64,000 nucleotides of DNA from Desmodus rotundus (lineage: Eukaryota > Chordata > Mammalia > Chiroptera > Phyllostomidae). The stretch lies in contig NC_071389.1 of the NCBI RefSeq assembly GCF_022682495.2, positions 44,034,239-44,098,238 of the forward strand, read 5' to 3'. The position numbers were made by a program, and so were the translations under genes. Below, piece after piece: positions 42,000-55,200 of this stretch. How positions within the stretch are numbered: position 1 is the stretch's first letter; each line of letters opens with the position of its first letter. Under the pieces are notes generated by a model. That model was not told the origin of the DNA and searched no databases. It was given only the letters and a program-made list of their open reading frames with translations.

Positions 42000-43475
42000 T
42001 CCACCCCAGCCAACTTACAGGCCCACCTAAGCAGCTTTTCCATACGAATAGCTGGTCTCGGGTCATGCTTCACAACTTCCTAAATCCTCTCAACCCAGTA
42101 ACATCTGGCCTCAGTGTGGCGCCAGGCCTGGCACCAGCAGCAGCCAGCCTAGATTCACAGCTTGGCTTTGCCCAGGAATCTCCAAGCCCTGCACAAGTAG
42201 CAGTCATCTCAGATTGTTTTACAGCTCAGGAAGGGTGGCCCCAGGCAAAACACATATGGTGGCTGACCTTGGCCTGCACCACCTGGAAAAACCCAGGGCC
42301 AGGGTACTCAGTGGACAGCTACAGACCACTTTGGAGCCCCTGCATAGCTGATTGTCCACATAGGGCAGAGGTAGATGGTAAGTGGTCATAGACAGTCCTT
42401 GTAGCTGACTGGCCTGGGTAAATCCCTCCCATTGACCTGCCAACAACAGCCAATGCTGTACTACAAGAGGTGGGTGTACTCAGCCCACACGAAGGGTGCA
42501 CCTCGAATACCCAGCTTGGGTGATAGGGGAGGCTGTGCCACTGGACCCTACAGGACATTTGCTACATTAGGCCACACTACTAAGACATGGAGTCAAAGCA
42601 GCTCTACCTAATACATAGAAACAAACACGGGGGAGCTGCCAAAACAAGGATACAAACATAGCCCAAATGAAAGAATAGATCAAAATTCCAGAAAAAGAGC
42701 TAAATGAAATGGAGATAAGCAATCTTATCAGATGCAGAGTTCAAAACACTGGTTATACGGATGCTCAAGGAACTTAGTGAGGACCTTAACTGCATAGAAG
42801 AGATCCAGTTAGTAACGAAGGGTACTCTAATTGAAATAAGAACAATTTACAGGGAAACAACAGTAGAGTGGATGAAGCTGAGAATCAAATCAATGATTTG
42901 GAACATAAGGAACCAAAAAACAGCCAATCAGAACAATAAGAAGAAAAAAGAAGAAGAAGAAAAAAAAAGAGGATAAATAGCCTTTGGGACAACTTTAAGC
43001 AATCCAACATTCACTCCATAGGGGTGCCAGAAGGAGAAGAGAAACATCAAGAAACTGGAAATCTATTTGAAAAAATAATGAAAGAAAGCTTCCCTGATTT
43101 GGTGAAGAAAACAGACATGCAAGTCCAGAAAGCATGAAGAGCCCCAAGCAGGATAGATGCAGAGAGACCCACTTCAAGACACATCATAATTAACATGCCA
43201 AAGGTTAAAGATACAGCGGTGGGGGGAGGTGGTGTGGGAGAATGGGTGAGAAGTGAGGGGATTAAAAAGTACAAATAGGAAGTTACAGAATAGCCATGGG
43301 ATGTAAAGCACAGTACAGGAAAGGGAGTACCAAAGAACTTACATGCATGACCCATGGACATGAACAAGGATGTGGGGATTGCTTCAGGGAGTGGGGGATG
43401 CTGGGTAGCGGTGGCAAAGGGGAAAAAGTCAGGACAACTGTAATAGCGTAATCAATAAAATATAATTTAAAAATA
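42000..43475 (+). mobile_element. HAL1/L1-like retroelement with internal deletion
   Basis: The 5' part is an L1-type leader. CCAGAAAAAGAGCTAAATGA, the AGATGCAGAGTTCAAAACAC block and text reading GVPEGEEKHQETGNLFEKIM are ORF1 landmarks. After the ORF1 position reading IIINMPKVKD-like it jumps to the 3' tail, ending ATAGCGTAATCAATAAAATA. The ORF1 C-terminal domain and all of ORF2 are missing. It lies 130 bp after the ALG6 stop codon. The left edge is approximate. Confidence 0.7.
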
Positions 43476-44100
43476 TCTACAAATACACTGAGTTTAGTCG
43501 GAGAATTTAGCCCCTTCTTTTTAAAGCAAATGACTAAATTTCGATATTTAAATGTAGTTTTCTTTACATTTTATAGTAGAATGCAAGTAAGGGGTTTTCA
43601 TTCTTTAGGATTTATATTTCTGGTATTAAATTTGTGATAATGTTTTACATTCCTAGAAGGCAATTTAAACTGCTTGAAGTTTGAACATGCCTTATTACGT
43701 GTGCAAATATGAATTTTTTTAACAAGGCTGAGGTTAAACTTTATTTATTTTCAAGATGGCTGATTTACTGTAATGCAATTAAACAGGGAATTTGCCTGAA
43801 TTTAAATGTAAGTGGTTTGAGTAAAGTCTTGTTATGAGCACCAGGTTCTAAATTTCCAGGACTGTTTGAACTTAAATGCCCTTATGCAGGATTTCATCCT
43901 TCTGTTTTCGTTATAACGTGGTTCGAGGTTACCAGTGCCATAAGCACTGCCTCACCATGCTTCATGTTAACTTGGTCCTGTTAATACTCGCTCTGTATTA
44001 GCAGAAGCCCATCTTTACTCTAGTATTCAGTTAGTAAAAATAATTATATCCATGTTGTAGTTTCTCACGTAAGGATGTGTTTTCTTTAGTCTGTGATAAA

Positions 44101-44106
44101 AATAAA
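44101..44106 (+). terminator. ALG6: Candidate distal ALG6 poly(A) signal
   Basis: AATAAA in a unique AT-rich stretch after the HAL1-like copy. Use of this site would put the whole retroelement inside a 2.2-kb 3'UTR. Confidence 0.3.
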
Positions 44107-44109
44107 ACA

Positions 44110-47100
44110 ATCACTGTCCCATCAACATACATTTTAACAAATATATTTCTTTCATAAGACAGCCCTTAAAGCAAATTAAATAAATGGTGGTATATTTTAA
44201 AACAATGCAAGCCAAACACATACACATACAAAGAAAATCTCATTTTAGACATGGACAGCCACAGGCTGATGCAAGAAGATAAGTGTTTGATAAAGGAGTG
44301 GGTTTAGACAAAGCGAAAACTACAAGTATTTCTTTCTCAAAGTAAATGTGCGTAAAGACTCAAAGGGCGGGTCGGCAGAGAAAAGCAGCCTTGAATCACT
44401 GCCGAATCAGCAGGAGTATCACTGTCCATGGTCACTGTCTGTATTCAGTGTGCCCAAATGTCAGCATCTGGGCTGGCTGGTGTGGTCCTATTTATTTATT
44501 TTTTGTAACAGCATACTTGTGTTCAGCACAGGATGTTGATTTCAGTCAATGATGGTGAAGTTCTAACTTTGGAATACCTGGAATACAGAAATGTTGTTGT
44601 TTGAAAATAAAAATATAACCAGTAAAATAGAATGCACCCATATTCAAGGTATCTTATAGGTAAATTCTGTAATTTAATCTAATCTTACTGAGTTCCATTG
44701 TAGCTTTTAGGTAGAATCACAGCAGTGACCTGAAGTATGTCTGATACCAGCTAGAAATCAGTTTGAGTCCACTTTGAACTATGAGAAGTTAAGTTCCAAA
44801 ATACCAAAAATGTTCAGTGATGAATTAAGATTACAGAAATAGGCAATTCTGTCAGATACACCCAGGATTATAGGGACGTTTTAACATAAAGATGTTTAGG
44901 TTTTATAAAAAATACTATTTCTCACTTTCTTCACTAATATACCTGTCAAAAATGAACCCTCCTAAGTTATTCTGAAGTTCTTTTTATACGGAAGGTCTGT
45001 TTCTGAGAAATGCAGTTTTCTGTGTTGCCAATAAGCTTAGGTTTGCTTCTTAAAATGAAGAGAATAGGGTGTATGTTCATGTTTCAAATATGAGGCACAC
45101 AGAAGTCATTTTCTCTTGAGACCTTAGAGAGGGGAAAAAAAATCCCCGATGTAGCATTCTGTCCAAATGATAAACCACAACCAAGTGAGTGAAACATTTA
45201 CAAAAGTCAGGGCAGCCAAAGGATCCTCTCTGTTCAACAGAAAGAGAGTAAGAGATGGATAGGATGTAACTAAATAACGGTTGGAGTAACACAGTAGTTT
45301 CAAGTCTCAATTGGTCTTTCTTCTGTATGTTCATTGGAAAATCAGGGCCAAGTGTATCCGTCCCCCACCCCCATATAAACATTAGTTTTGTGTGTGGATC
45401 TTTCTGCTTTGTCCTTCGTGTGGCCTCCAAGGGTGATAAAGCGAGAGTCATCTGATCTACAAGGAAGAGAACTGATTCTTAGCAGACCCAGCTGTTCTGA
45501 AAGGCAAAAGCTTAGGATATCAAGAGGTCAAACATACAGTAACTGACTTAATAGCATTAAGCACATACCTACATAACTTGGATTACGTGTGAAACCAATC
45601 TACTTCTTAACCCTTTATTTCCTTATTAATGTAGATTTCTTTGTATGTTTTGCCTTACATTCTCAGGTTTTCAATGCTAGAACACAAAGGAATTATCCTT
45701 TGTGGTATATTTTAGGTAATATCCTATCATATCAAAGTGTTCTGAATATTCAGCAGATTATCTCAAAAATTGTGTTTAAATAGTACCAATAAAATCATTA
45801 GGGAAGGCGATTAGGTTTAATAGTTAATTGGGCTATCATTTAGTATCTGTCATTTAAATTAATAGTTTTTGAAAAACTCATTCATTTTAAGGGGTGAATC
45901 TTAAATTTCTCTAAATGGAAATTGTTATTTTCAATCTTAACTCATTAAATTTTGTTTCAGATTTTTCAAATATTTTTATTTTTGATACACTGAATTAAAT
46001 GACATGGTAATATCTTACACAAATATCTTATCTTGTGTAAGATACTACCAGGGAGTAACATGTAGCCCCCAGAGAAAAACTGTGTTCCCAAGTTGTAGCA
46101 CACTCTCTGGTTCCCTCTCCCCCTTTACTCAGTGGCAGCACAAACACGGTGATACAAACCACCACCATAGAGAAACAGAAGTCTAAACTAATGCTCAAAA
46201 TTATTTGGAGGGGCTCATATACTGGCCCGTAAGAAAATTCTCTTCTTTAAATTTAGTAGTCTGTGTAGTTCAGCTTAAAAACAACTTCATATTTCAATGT
46301 CTATTAAAAAATGCATTCTGATATTTTATAAAAGGTGTAAGAATTTAAAAACTTTGAAAATATTTATTCTCTACAATAGAAATAACGAGTGTAATAAAAC
46401 TAATTCCTGAGATAGGACCTACACAATAAACTTGTAGATAAATTTTTAAAGTTTTAAAAAGAATCTTATTAATACACATTTGGGGACAGAAAAACTGGTC
46501 CCTAATCCCACTCACCATTAGATTTAATGAGTTTTAAAATACACAGCTTTACCAAAGGTGTCATTTTCATAAATGCTTTATTAAGTTTATCCACAAATGC
46601 TAAAAGTATACAGAAGCATACATGATAAAGAATAGAAGGCAAAAATCCTTGTCTGCATGTTAGCTTACTCATTAAAGGGTCAAGAAGAAATGTATTATTT
46701 ACATTGAGATTATCTACTGGTGTGTGTAGAAAGTTTAAATTAGCTGCAAGAAATTTTATCTAGACATGCACCTGCCTAGTGCTATGATCTGGTATTTAGT
46801 GGGCAGATTAATTACAAACATTTCTGTTCCTTTAAATATGATCAGGCAGATGCAGAAGTTGGTGTTCATAGTGAGTGCATTTCTTCTGAATGCCTATAAG
46901 ATATAAAAGATGAATGTTATTAAATCAAGAATTAGTTTCCAAATTAGTATGCATGTCATACATGACATAAGAAATGATTTAAACACCTATGTACCATGTA
47001 ATTTCATACTTAGTTTAGGTAATAGTGATCTCTCAATTGCTTCTTTTAATCTCCTAAGCAAGATTTACCTTCAGAAGCAATCATCAATATGGCTACTCTG

Positions 47101-47680
47101 ACCAGCACTCTTCACTTTGCGTGAATGTGGATTTTGACATACTTGTGAGTGTTCTAAAACTTCAACATGGCCTACTGAAAACACCAAAATCTACATGCCT
47201 TTTGTCTGTAAGCCTTAAGGGCCTTTCAGCAGGTGCTCCCTCCAACAGCTGCCCCCTCTCCCCCCAAGAAAGACAGTATTTACTGACATTTCCATTCAGA
47301 GTGTGTCCCTCTGGGGACTCCTAGTGGTGGTAGAAGTTCTCGTCTATTTGACCTTAGGTACCTTGTGTGAAAGGAAGCTTTTAAAGAAACAGTCATTGGC
47401 AACTGACAGCATATGTTTCCGTAGGGCACGTGGACCATTCACTCCTGAAATACCACCTCCTTGATTATATTGTTAGCTATGAAGAAGTTGCTATTTTTGA
47501 GTCTACATATATTCTTGTCCCACAATAAGATAGGTTGCCAATTAGACAATCAACTTTTGCAAACTCTTGTTAGAGTCTGGTCTCAATTCCAATAGAAGAG
47601 CTAAGCAGCTCTACTGTTCACTTAATATCCTTATAAGTTGTTGATACACACGTATCAGAACTAATGATAATACTACAGAG
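44110..47680. other. Convergent intergenic DNA between ALG6 and ITGB3BP
   Basis: AT-rich and mostly unique DNA, with no recognised coding exon of either gene. A minus-strand acceptor-like TCTTCCTTGTAG at about 45454-45465, and minus-strand poly(A) signals (TTTATTTATT on plus, 44491-44500), may mark an alternative ITGB3BP 3' exon. Confidence 0.4.
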
Positions 47681-47689
47681 GAAAAGAAG

Positions 47690-47885
47690 GCTGACTTATT
47701 AAATAGTTACTATGGGGGAGCCACTGATTATTTTGTACAATCTCATAGGTAAATGTTATCAGTCCCATTTTATAATTAAGGTTTAGGGGAACCAGTTACC
47801 TTGTTTAAGGCTGCAAAGCTAAGTAATAGTACCAGACATTTAACCCAACCCTGTTCTCTATTACAATGTCAGGCCCTTTAAAAAT
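47690..47885 (-). mobile_element. MIR SINE, antisense
   Basis: AATGTTATCAGTCCCATTTT and the AAGGCTGCAAAGCTAAGTAA block are reverse MIR. Confidence 0.7.
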
Positions 47886-48051
47886 GTCTCATCAATCATG
47901 TAGAATTGTGGTGGGAAAGACTGTGAGGCCAAATTCAGGATCCAGCAAAAATAAATACTCTGATCAATGTGAGGTATGTGACAGGGAGTAGCAGTATGTT
48001 TGTTTTCTCTGGCTGCCACACTATTTTTACACAAATGAAAAGCAATTATTT

Positions 48052-48250
48052 TTTAAATTAAAAAAAAAAGATTTTATTTTTAGAGAGAAAGGAAGGGAGG
48101 GAGAAAGAGAGGGAGAGAAACATTGACGTGGGTTGCCTCCTAAACACCCACCCTAGCTGGGCACCTGGCCCACAGCCCAACACAGATGCGAACCAGAGCC
48201 CTCTCGGTTTGCAGACCAATGCTCAGCCCACTGGGCTATACCAGCCAGGT
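48052..48250 (-). mobile_element. VES SINE
   Basis: A reverse copy with the GGGCTATACCAGCCAGG head. Flanking ATGAAAAGCAAT repeats (about 48036 and 48252) are a clear target-site duplication. Confidence 0.94.
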
Positions 48251-48341
48251 CATGAAAAGCAATGTAGACACAGTGACGCAGTTTATAAGCAGTATTTTGA
48301 CAGGACTTATTGTTCATAATAGTTCTTGTTTCTAAAACATA

Positions 48342-48554
48342 CTGTATTTCTCTGACTATAAGATGCACTCCCCCCCCCAATTTGGGAGGAAAATGGGGGT
48401 GCATCTTATAGTCCGAATGTGGCTTACCTGGCTTGCTTGGGTGGGGGCGGGGGCATCGGCAGTGAAGGTTTTTGGGTTTTTTTTTCCCCTATTTTCCTCC
48501 TCTAAAACCTAGATGTCTTATGGTCTGGTGCATCTTATAGTCCGAAAAATATGG
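48342..48554. mobile_element. Short inverted-repeat DNA element (MITE-like)
   Basis: 213 bp bounded by TA. The left end ACTGTATTTCTCTGACTATA and the right end (reverse complement ACCATATTTTTCGGACTATA) form inverted repeats of about 27 bp, both continuing AGATGCAC. An internal copy of GCATCTTATAGTCCGAA sits at about 48402. There is no coding capacity. The TA flank suggests Tc1/mariner-type movement, but a hAT or other family is possible. Confidence 0.75.
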
Positions 48555-48559
48555 TATTT

Positions 48560-49890
48560 TGGATTGCTCCTTCCCTAATAATCTTCACTGGCCCACTTCT
48601 GCCTAATGAATGAAGTGTGTACTCAGGAGCCTGGTGATCACAACTGTCAATGGTGGCTGGAATGCACTGATCAATCATTCTGCTTTTCTGCCTTTTCTGT
48701 TCACGTTTTTCTCTGCTTAGTATGTTTACACAGCCCATAAAAGTTGCTCACTTTTCAAATTCCAAATTCCTGGTAAAGTGCAAAGTTTCCATTACTAGGG
48801 TCTGGATGGTTCTCTGTCAGACAATGTAGAGTGGAATAACTGGAACTGGCTTTAAAATTATGAACCCTTAAATAGCGACCTAATCACCCCATCCTGAGGT
48901 GATCTGTGTCTGTGTATTCCTATACTACTGCTTACTCTTCATTTGCCACTGAGAGAGGGATGTTTACACTTCTCAGTCTGAAGAGGAAGGGACTTCTGTT
49001 AACCCTTTTGCTCTCTACACCCCATGGAAGAGTGACACATTGGACTGGTCAAAGACCAGAATGTTGGCCCACACTTTACTACTAACACGACACTTCACTA
49101 CTCTTACACAACCGTCTTCCCCACTAGGTAGTTTCCCTTTCACTATCTGCTCTCAAGTCCAATGGGCCTTTTGCTTCCTAATCTCAGGCTGTAAGGAGAC
49201 CGGTCTGCTCAAGCTCCCATCTGCAACAGAACATGTGAGGCAGGTCTGTGGTCTTGCTGCTGGAGAAGCACATGGACATGGGGTTTATTTCAAAAATACA
49301 GCTTTCTCCTCAGCTTCAGGAGAGCACGCAGGGCTCAAGATTCAGAGTCAGTGTGGGAGAATGGGGCTCCCACACACTGCCTAAAGCACAGCCCACATTG
49401 GTGGCCCCAAGCTTCTACCAGAGCCTGCCAGACTCCACTAATCGATTTCTCCACTAATCAAGTCAGCATTTTCATCCTCTTTGGACTCAATCCTTCTTTG
49501 AATTTTCTGTTGCCCAAAACCCTGAAAAGAAGAAGGGTCTGAACTTGTATCACTATCATAGCTTGCCTTATATTACTATTTCATGTACATAATATAAATC
49601 TTGTTTCCTTAGCTTGAGTACTAGGTTTCAAAAGGTTGGCATTATGCACAGTGCTGTGTTTATACTTTTGTTAACTAAATGATTTACCCACATCACTTCT
49701 AGATAAAAAGCACCCCACTCTCTCCTACAATATCTCATTAGCCAAAATCATGCCTTTTTCCCCCACACCTTTTTGCTGGTCTTGGTACAGTCTGTGGATT
49801 CTGGGTTGCTGGCTTCCTTACTGACAGTCTCTCTTATTATAACATTATTTTATAGAAGCTCCACTTTTTAAAGGCTCTGGGAGTAATCGT
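48560..49890. other. Intergenic stretch with no supported feature
   Basis: Nothing recognisable apart from chance frames. Mixed-composition unique DNA. Confidence 0.5.
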
Positions 49891-49899
49891 ACGAGGTGG

Positions 49900-50800
49900 C
49901 TCCCCTGACGGAAGGCAGGAGCTGATGTGCAGACAGAGAAGTTGGCCACTGTGGTAGCAGCACGACAACCGAGAGAGGTTTCCAGGACAAAATCAGGGAG
50001 TTTAATACCTTCCCGTAGTCACGCCAGTTGGGCAGCTATGCCAAATGCACAAGAGAGCAACGAGGGGACGAGGGAGAGAGTAAAGTGAGGAAGCCTAGCA
50101 GTGTAAGGGCAGTTACAAGTAGGTTTTGAATGATGGGCAAAATTTTGACAATGCTGGGAGAAACGGTGTGTCAAGAAGAGGGACAAGAACAACAGGAAAG
50201 AAATGAGAAATGCACTTTCTGAGGAATGTGTCTGGAGAATGGCAAGTAATATGGAGTGACTGAGGCACAAACTGGACAACCTGGAAAGGCAAATTGTTGT
50301 CAGATCAGGGAGAGTTCTGCATGTCAATATAAATTTGGGTTTTTCTGTGAATATGGTGGAGGGGCACCTTCTAAAGCATAATTTGTCCAGTAGCAGGTCA
50401 GGCTGTAGAGGAAAGGGACCAAACGGCAGAGAGGCAGATGACAGTGGGGATGAGGGTAATCTGGACGAGAGGTAATGAAAAAATAAACTAGTGCAGTGGG
50501 AATGGAAAAGAGAAGTAAACATTTTTGGTAGTAATATGACATTGCAGGAATTTGGATGCAAGGATAAAAAAAGACAAGAATTTTGAAGTTTTGAGCTTTA
50601 ACATTAGATGAATATAAACCCTAGAAAGGTAGAATAAAGAACAATTGGGGGAGGATGATGAATCGGCATACTTGGGGACAATGCGTAGCAGCTGAGATGT
50701 GGGTTTCCATCAGAAGGATCACAGATAGATTTAGAAATAATATACATTAAGGTAAGAACTAAAGTCAAGGGAATGGAGAAAGTACCCAAAGTGAGAAGAA
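49900..50800 (-). mobile_element. L2 LINE fragment, antisense
   Basis: GTAATCTGGACGAGAGGTAA, GCAGTGGGAATGGAAAAGAG and the surrounding purine-rich text are reverse L2. The longest open frame in the window (180 codons, minus strand, 50019-50561) lies wholly in this repeat. Confidence 0.65.
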
Positions 50801-51109
50801 AACATTGTCAAAAAAACCCAGGGAGCTACATCAAAGCTAAGTCAAGTTTCATTTCACTCTTAGTTCTCTCTGTTGCTTCCCATTAAAAGGGAAATTGGCT
50901 GGTAGGTCAACCTTAATTCTTCCAAATTTTTTGAAAGTACCCTGTTGGATTTCCACAGATCAGAAATTTAATAAAACGTTCAACCCAATAACAAATATGT
51001 GTATGTATATATATACATATTATATCCTTATTATTTAATAGGATCTAAAACCTTTGACCAGCAGTAAAACCTGACACTCACAGATTACCACTGTATCAGG
51101 GGTGAAAGC

Positions 51110-51330
51110 ACAGTCTGGTGCCAGCTATTCAGGTTACTGTCCTGGCTGTCTCTTAGTCGATTCTGGAACAAGGTACTCGACCTCTTTGTTCTTCCATTTC
51201 CTTACCTATAAAGACAGTAACTGTATCTACTTCATGTAAGTAGTTGTGAAGGTTCACTGGGATATGTATGAAGTGCCAGGGACAGTGAAAGTGCTCAATA
51301 AATGTTAGCTATTATTATAAGCTATTATTT
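51110..51330 (+). mobile_element. MIR SINE
   Basis: CATTTCCTTACCTATAAAGA, GAAGGTTCACTGGGATATGT and GTGCTCAATAAATGTTAGCT follow the MIR order. Confidence 0.8.
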
Positions 51331-52167
51331 GTTGTGTACAACAGAATGAACATTCTAATGAATGAAAGTGACACAATTTTCTATGTAAGATGCTTTGCAA
51401 ATCTAGTTTGTTATGAAACTTGTATTAATCACTTGAGATACCATTTCCAAAGAAATTTATTTTCAGGGTAGAATAGAATTTTTTCATTTTGCATTATTTC
51501 TAGGAGATAGTAGGCAATGTCTGGTTGGCCTCTAGGAAAATTAATACTGATGCCACTAAGAATGGGATAATAATGATAATTCTTAATGTGAACCTTCAAT
51601 TACAGGTATTGTAAACACTAATATCACATCATGAATCATACTGCTTCTAGGTAACTATTATAATAAGCTATTTATAAAAATATATTTTACTTGTCTTGAT
51701 GAATCCACAGGAACTGTTTTGAAGAAAGGGTACAACTTTTTAATATGTAATTATTTAATCAACTTAGCACATTTATAAATTCAGACTTGTTATATCTTGT
51801 TTTGTCAGATGTGCCCTATAGAAACTATCACCTACTTGTCAGTATCCAGTAAGCTGTTAACTCTAAAGGTGCTTAATTGAGGGTCCTCTTTATACTCATA
51901 AACTTGCCCACTCTGATTTTCAAAGCTAGCCTATCAGACCAACAGTGTCCTTTCCTAACCAGTCTCTCACCTGCAGGGCCTTGTCAGGCTTCCCTCCTAC
52001 TGTTTATAAGAACGGATTAAATATAATTTCAACTATAGCTTCAAAGTGCACTGTTTTCTCTGTAGACAGACACCACCAAATTTGATAGTGTAAATAAAAT
52101 GTTTCCACCAGAATAAAGCAGTGAAATTTAACAAGGCTATATTTACGTAGAAAGGTGAGACAGTACC

Positions 52168-52217
52168 TCAATTTAAAATGGCTTTAAGGAATTCATAGCT
52201 GTCAAGATGCTGTAACT
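52168..52217 (-). CDS. ITGB3BP: ITGB3BP terminal coding exon
   Basis: Encodes (E)LQHLDSYEFLKAILN and TGA. The last ten residues equal the human C-terminus. The acceptor is TCATATAG. The intron to the preceding exon is 5977 nt (52218-58194). The 3'UTR runs to lower coordinates; its poly(A) site was not fixed. Confidence 0.93.
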
Positions 52218-55200
52218 CTATATGAAAGAAAAAAGAGTATTTTAGGAAACAGTTCAACATATTTGTCACAGTATATGTTGCAGGATAAATGCTGAATGAA
52301 AATGAAATTAAAAAACCCAAACATAAAGTTTTATTTTACAGTATAAATAGCAGCTTTGAGGCTATGAATTCTTGTTTCAACAGCCTACTGATTTGCCTGA
52401 CTCTTTTCCAGAATGTACATTTAAAAATTTAGAATTAAAACCGCCAGGAAACTTATTAAAACGGAAGCTCAGGCGTTTATTATAATTTCTTGTCTTTTGC
52501 GCTAGAGTCTATAATCCTGAGGGCAGGAGCGCGTCTGTCTTATTCACTGGTGTATCCCAATGCTAGGACAGTGGGCTGGCTCACAGCACGTATTCAGTAA
52601 ATATTAAGTGAATGAGCCATGTAAGGAGATAGCAATTTGTAACTTTGAAGATATTTAGGTAATTCCTTTAAAAATTCTTATAGCAGTCATTTGTTTTTCT
52701 TCATTCACTGACTATGGACTGTGGACCTTCTATCCAGGTTCTACAGGAGGCTCTGGGGCTACAATATAGAGATACAGAGACAGGACTTTGGTCTGCCAAG
52801 GAGGAGCCCAGAAAGCGCCTATACCCAGACAACTACAGTACACGACACTACAACGTGATACTACAACGTGATACGTTTATAAACGTCCAGGCACGTGTTG
52901 TAGAAGCCTAGAAGATGAAGCAATTTAGCTTCACCTAGGCGAGCTGGGAAGAGTTTCACAGAGGGTGGAACAGCTGAGACTGACCTTAAAGGACAAGAAG
53001 TCCACTAGACAGGGAGGAAAGCAATCCCTGTAGAGAGGGACGCAGTAGAGAGGCCTGGAGTCCCAAAAGAGAGTGAGTCTAGCATCTGGTATGAATAGTA
53101 AGAATGAAAATGACTGCTTTCCTCCTACGTGAGGTCTGAGCTAAAGGAAAAATCACCTTACATTTACTTACCACACAAGTCCTGCTTTAAACTATATAAT
53201 TAGCTACATAACACTATAAGTATCTACTTTGTTATTATGTGTATGTGTTTAAAATATATAAACCACTTAGAGAATTTAACTCACTCCTTTTTTGAGGAGC
53301 TTTTCTGACTATTCTAAGAGTTAAAATGAAAAAGAAAAAGTTCACCTGTAAGGTGACAGGAAACCAATTTCTACTAAATGTGCCAGAATAATTTTTCTCT
53401 ACCTCAAGAACAGTTAGTCTTCAGTCTGTTCATTACTGTCTTTTTATAGTATTTTTATTTAATAAAACCTATTAAGACTACCATACAAATCTCTTTACTT
53501 ATGCTTTTATCTTTTAGCTGATCAATTTTTATATTGCTGACATCCCTTCTTCACCATTTGCTCATTTAAAAATTCATAGTATGTGAGATATGTCTCTGGA
53601 GAAAATGTCTATAAAATTTGTTACAGCTGGCAAATGTGTGTGAGTCAGTGATAGCACATGACTAAATGCTTCACAGAAAATAAAATTTGTTTCTGTAGTA
53701 AGCAGAACTGTTTAAATGTTATTTATTTTTATGTTTCAAAGAAAATATATTGTGAAGTGCTGCATTGATTTAATACGCAACAATGTCTGTGTACACGCTG
53801 TAGAAAGAAAATTTATGAAACCTTTGCACAACTCCTTTAATTGAATTTTCCAAATCTCTCACCACACACAAATAATCAATATCTTCTGCAGAGAAAACCG
53901 GTCAGAATTATTACAGTCTTTCGTTTCAATTTTGTTGTCATCAGCACATACAGAGCACCTGGATATTTGTAACGTCTGATAGCAAGTGATTTATACCTCC
54001 TAAACACACAATTGCCATTAAATGAGTTCAAATCTGTGGTTTAAATGTTTTTTACTGATTACTTAAAAGATAAAAATTATCACACTCCTGGTAAAGTATA
54101 AAAAAATTTAAATCATAAAAAATATTCCTTAAAAGGCTTTGAAAAGAAGTAAAGCAGTTTTTCCGTAAGTCCTAGAAACAGTCAAAATGTATCCCCCAAA
54201 CAGTGATGGACAATGTAAAGGAACATTAATATTATTAGCAGAAAGGTACGACCCGTGTACAGCGTACACGACAGTGAACCTTTATAAGGAGCGGAGGACT
54301 ACAATTGTACGTTAATGTATATTTGTGTGACCAAAACTGTTATCTCCATTTTTTTATCTTCAGATAAACTTAGAAATGTTAAAGCATAAGGGGGAATTTC
54401 TATTGTTTTACCTAAAACTCTTAAGGTTTAAACTTCAAGCCTCAGTACTTTTAAAACTGAAGTATTTGTTTGAAAAAAGATATTGTTTAATGTAAACATG
54501 TAATAGAAAAAACTAACAGGGTAGTAGTCTTCTAGCAGTAAAATTATTTAGCTGATCTGATGAATACTTTTTCAAGACTGAGTGGGGGAAAGAACAACAT
54601 ATTTTTAAGTTGAAAAATACTTCAGTGGGTGGTTAGAATGAAAAGGCAGTATCAAACTATTTCATCGTCTTAGAGCAGGAGGAGTTAAAAATTTGTTCTG
54701 GAGTCCAACAATTTGAAAACTTTAAAATCCTATAACCAAGATGAATTTTGCAATGTAAGAAGAGAGTATGTTAGCTGAAGAAAATAGAAACATTATGGTC
54801 TGTGCTTTCCTTTTTAAGGCTAGACATAGAAATTCTGTTGTATTACAAAGAGCTGAAACAATCAACTTTTTTGAACAATGTAAAGTTCAGATGGTTAACA
54901 TTTCATTTAAAATATGCATACTACAACCTACACAATTATTCTCAAAAATGATAAAATATGTTTTGGACTGAAGCTAAGTGTCTAGATTTCATATCTTGGC
55001 AACTGCTCTACAATTTGCTTACATTCTTTTCAAAAATATTTTGTTTACTGGAAGTACTAGTCAGAGACAGACAATGATGGTATTTTCTAATATCTCCAGA
55101 AAAAAGGAAAATACTAAGTACTATATAATGCCACCTATTGACTTAGGAATATTTGTAGCAAGTTGTTTTAGGCTGAGGTTGATTATATAAAGTAAATAAA

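Noticed and set aside
42941..42975. GAA/AAG-rich run as a trinucleotide microsatellite
   Set aside because: It is short and imperfect, and lies in the Lys/Glu-rich part of the HAL1 ORF1 remnant.
45077..45451. 124-codon minus-strand frame
   Set aside because: Reads like translated UTR. Kept only as a possible non-coding 3' exon, not as a coding gene.
50019..50561. 180-codon minus-strand open frame, the longest in the window
   Set aside because: Lies entirely in an antisense L2 fragment. Ser/Leu/Pro-rich low-complexity translation, no known domain, no splice or Kozak support.
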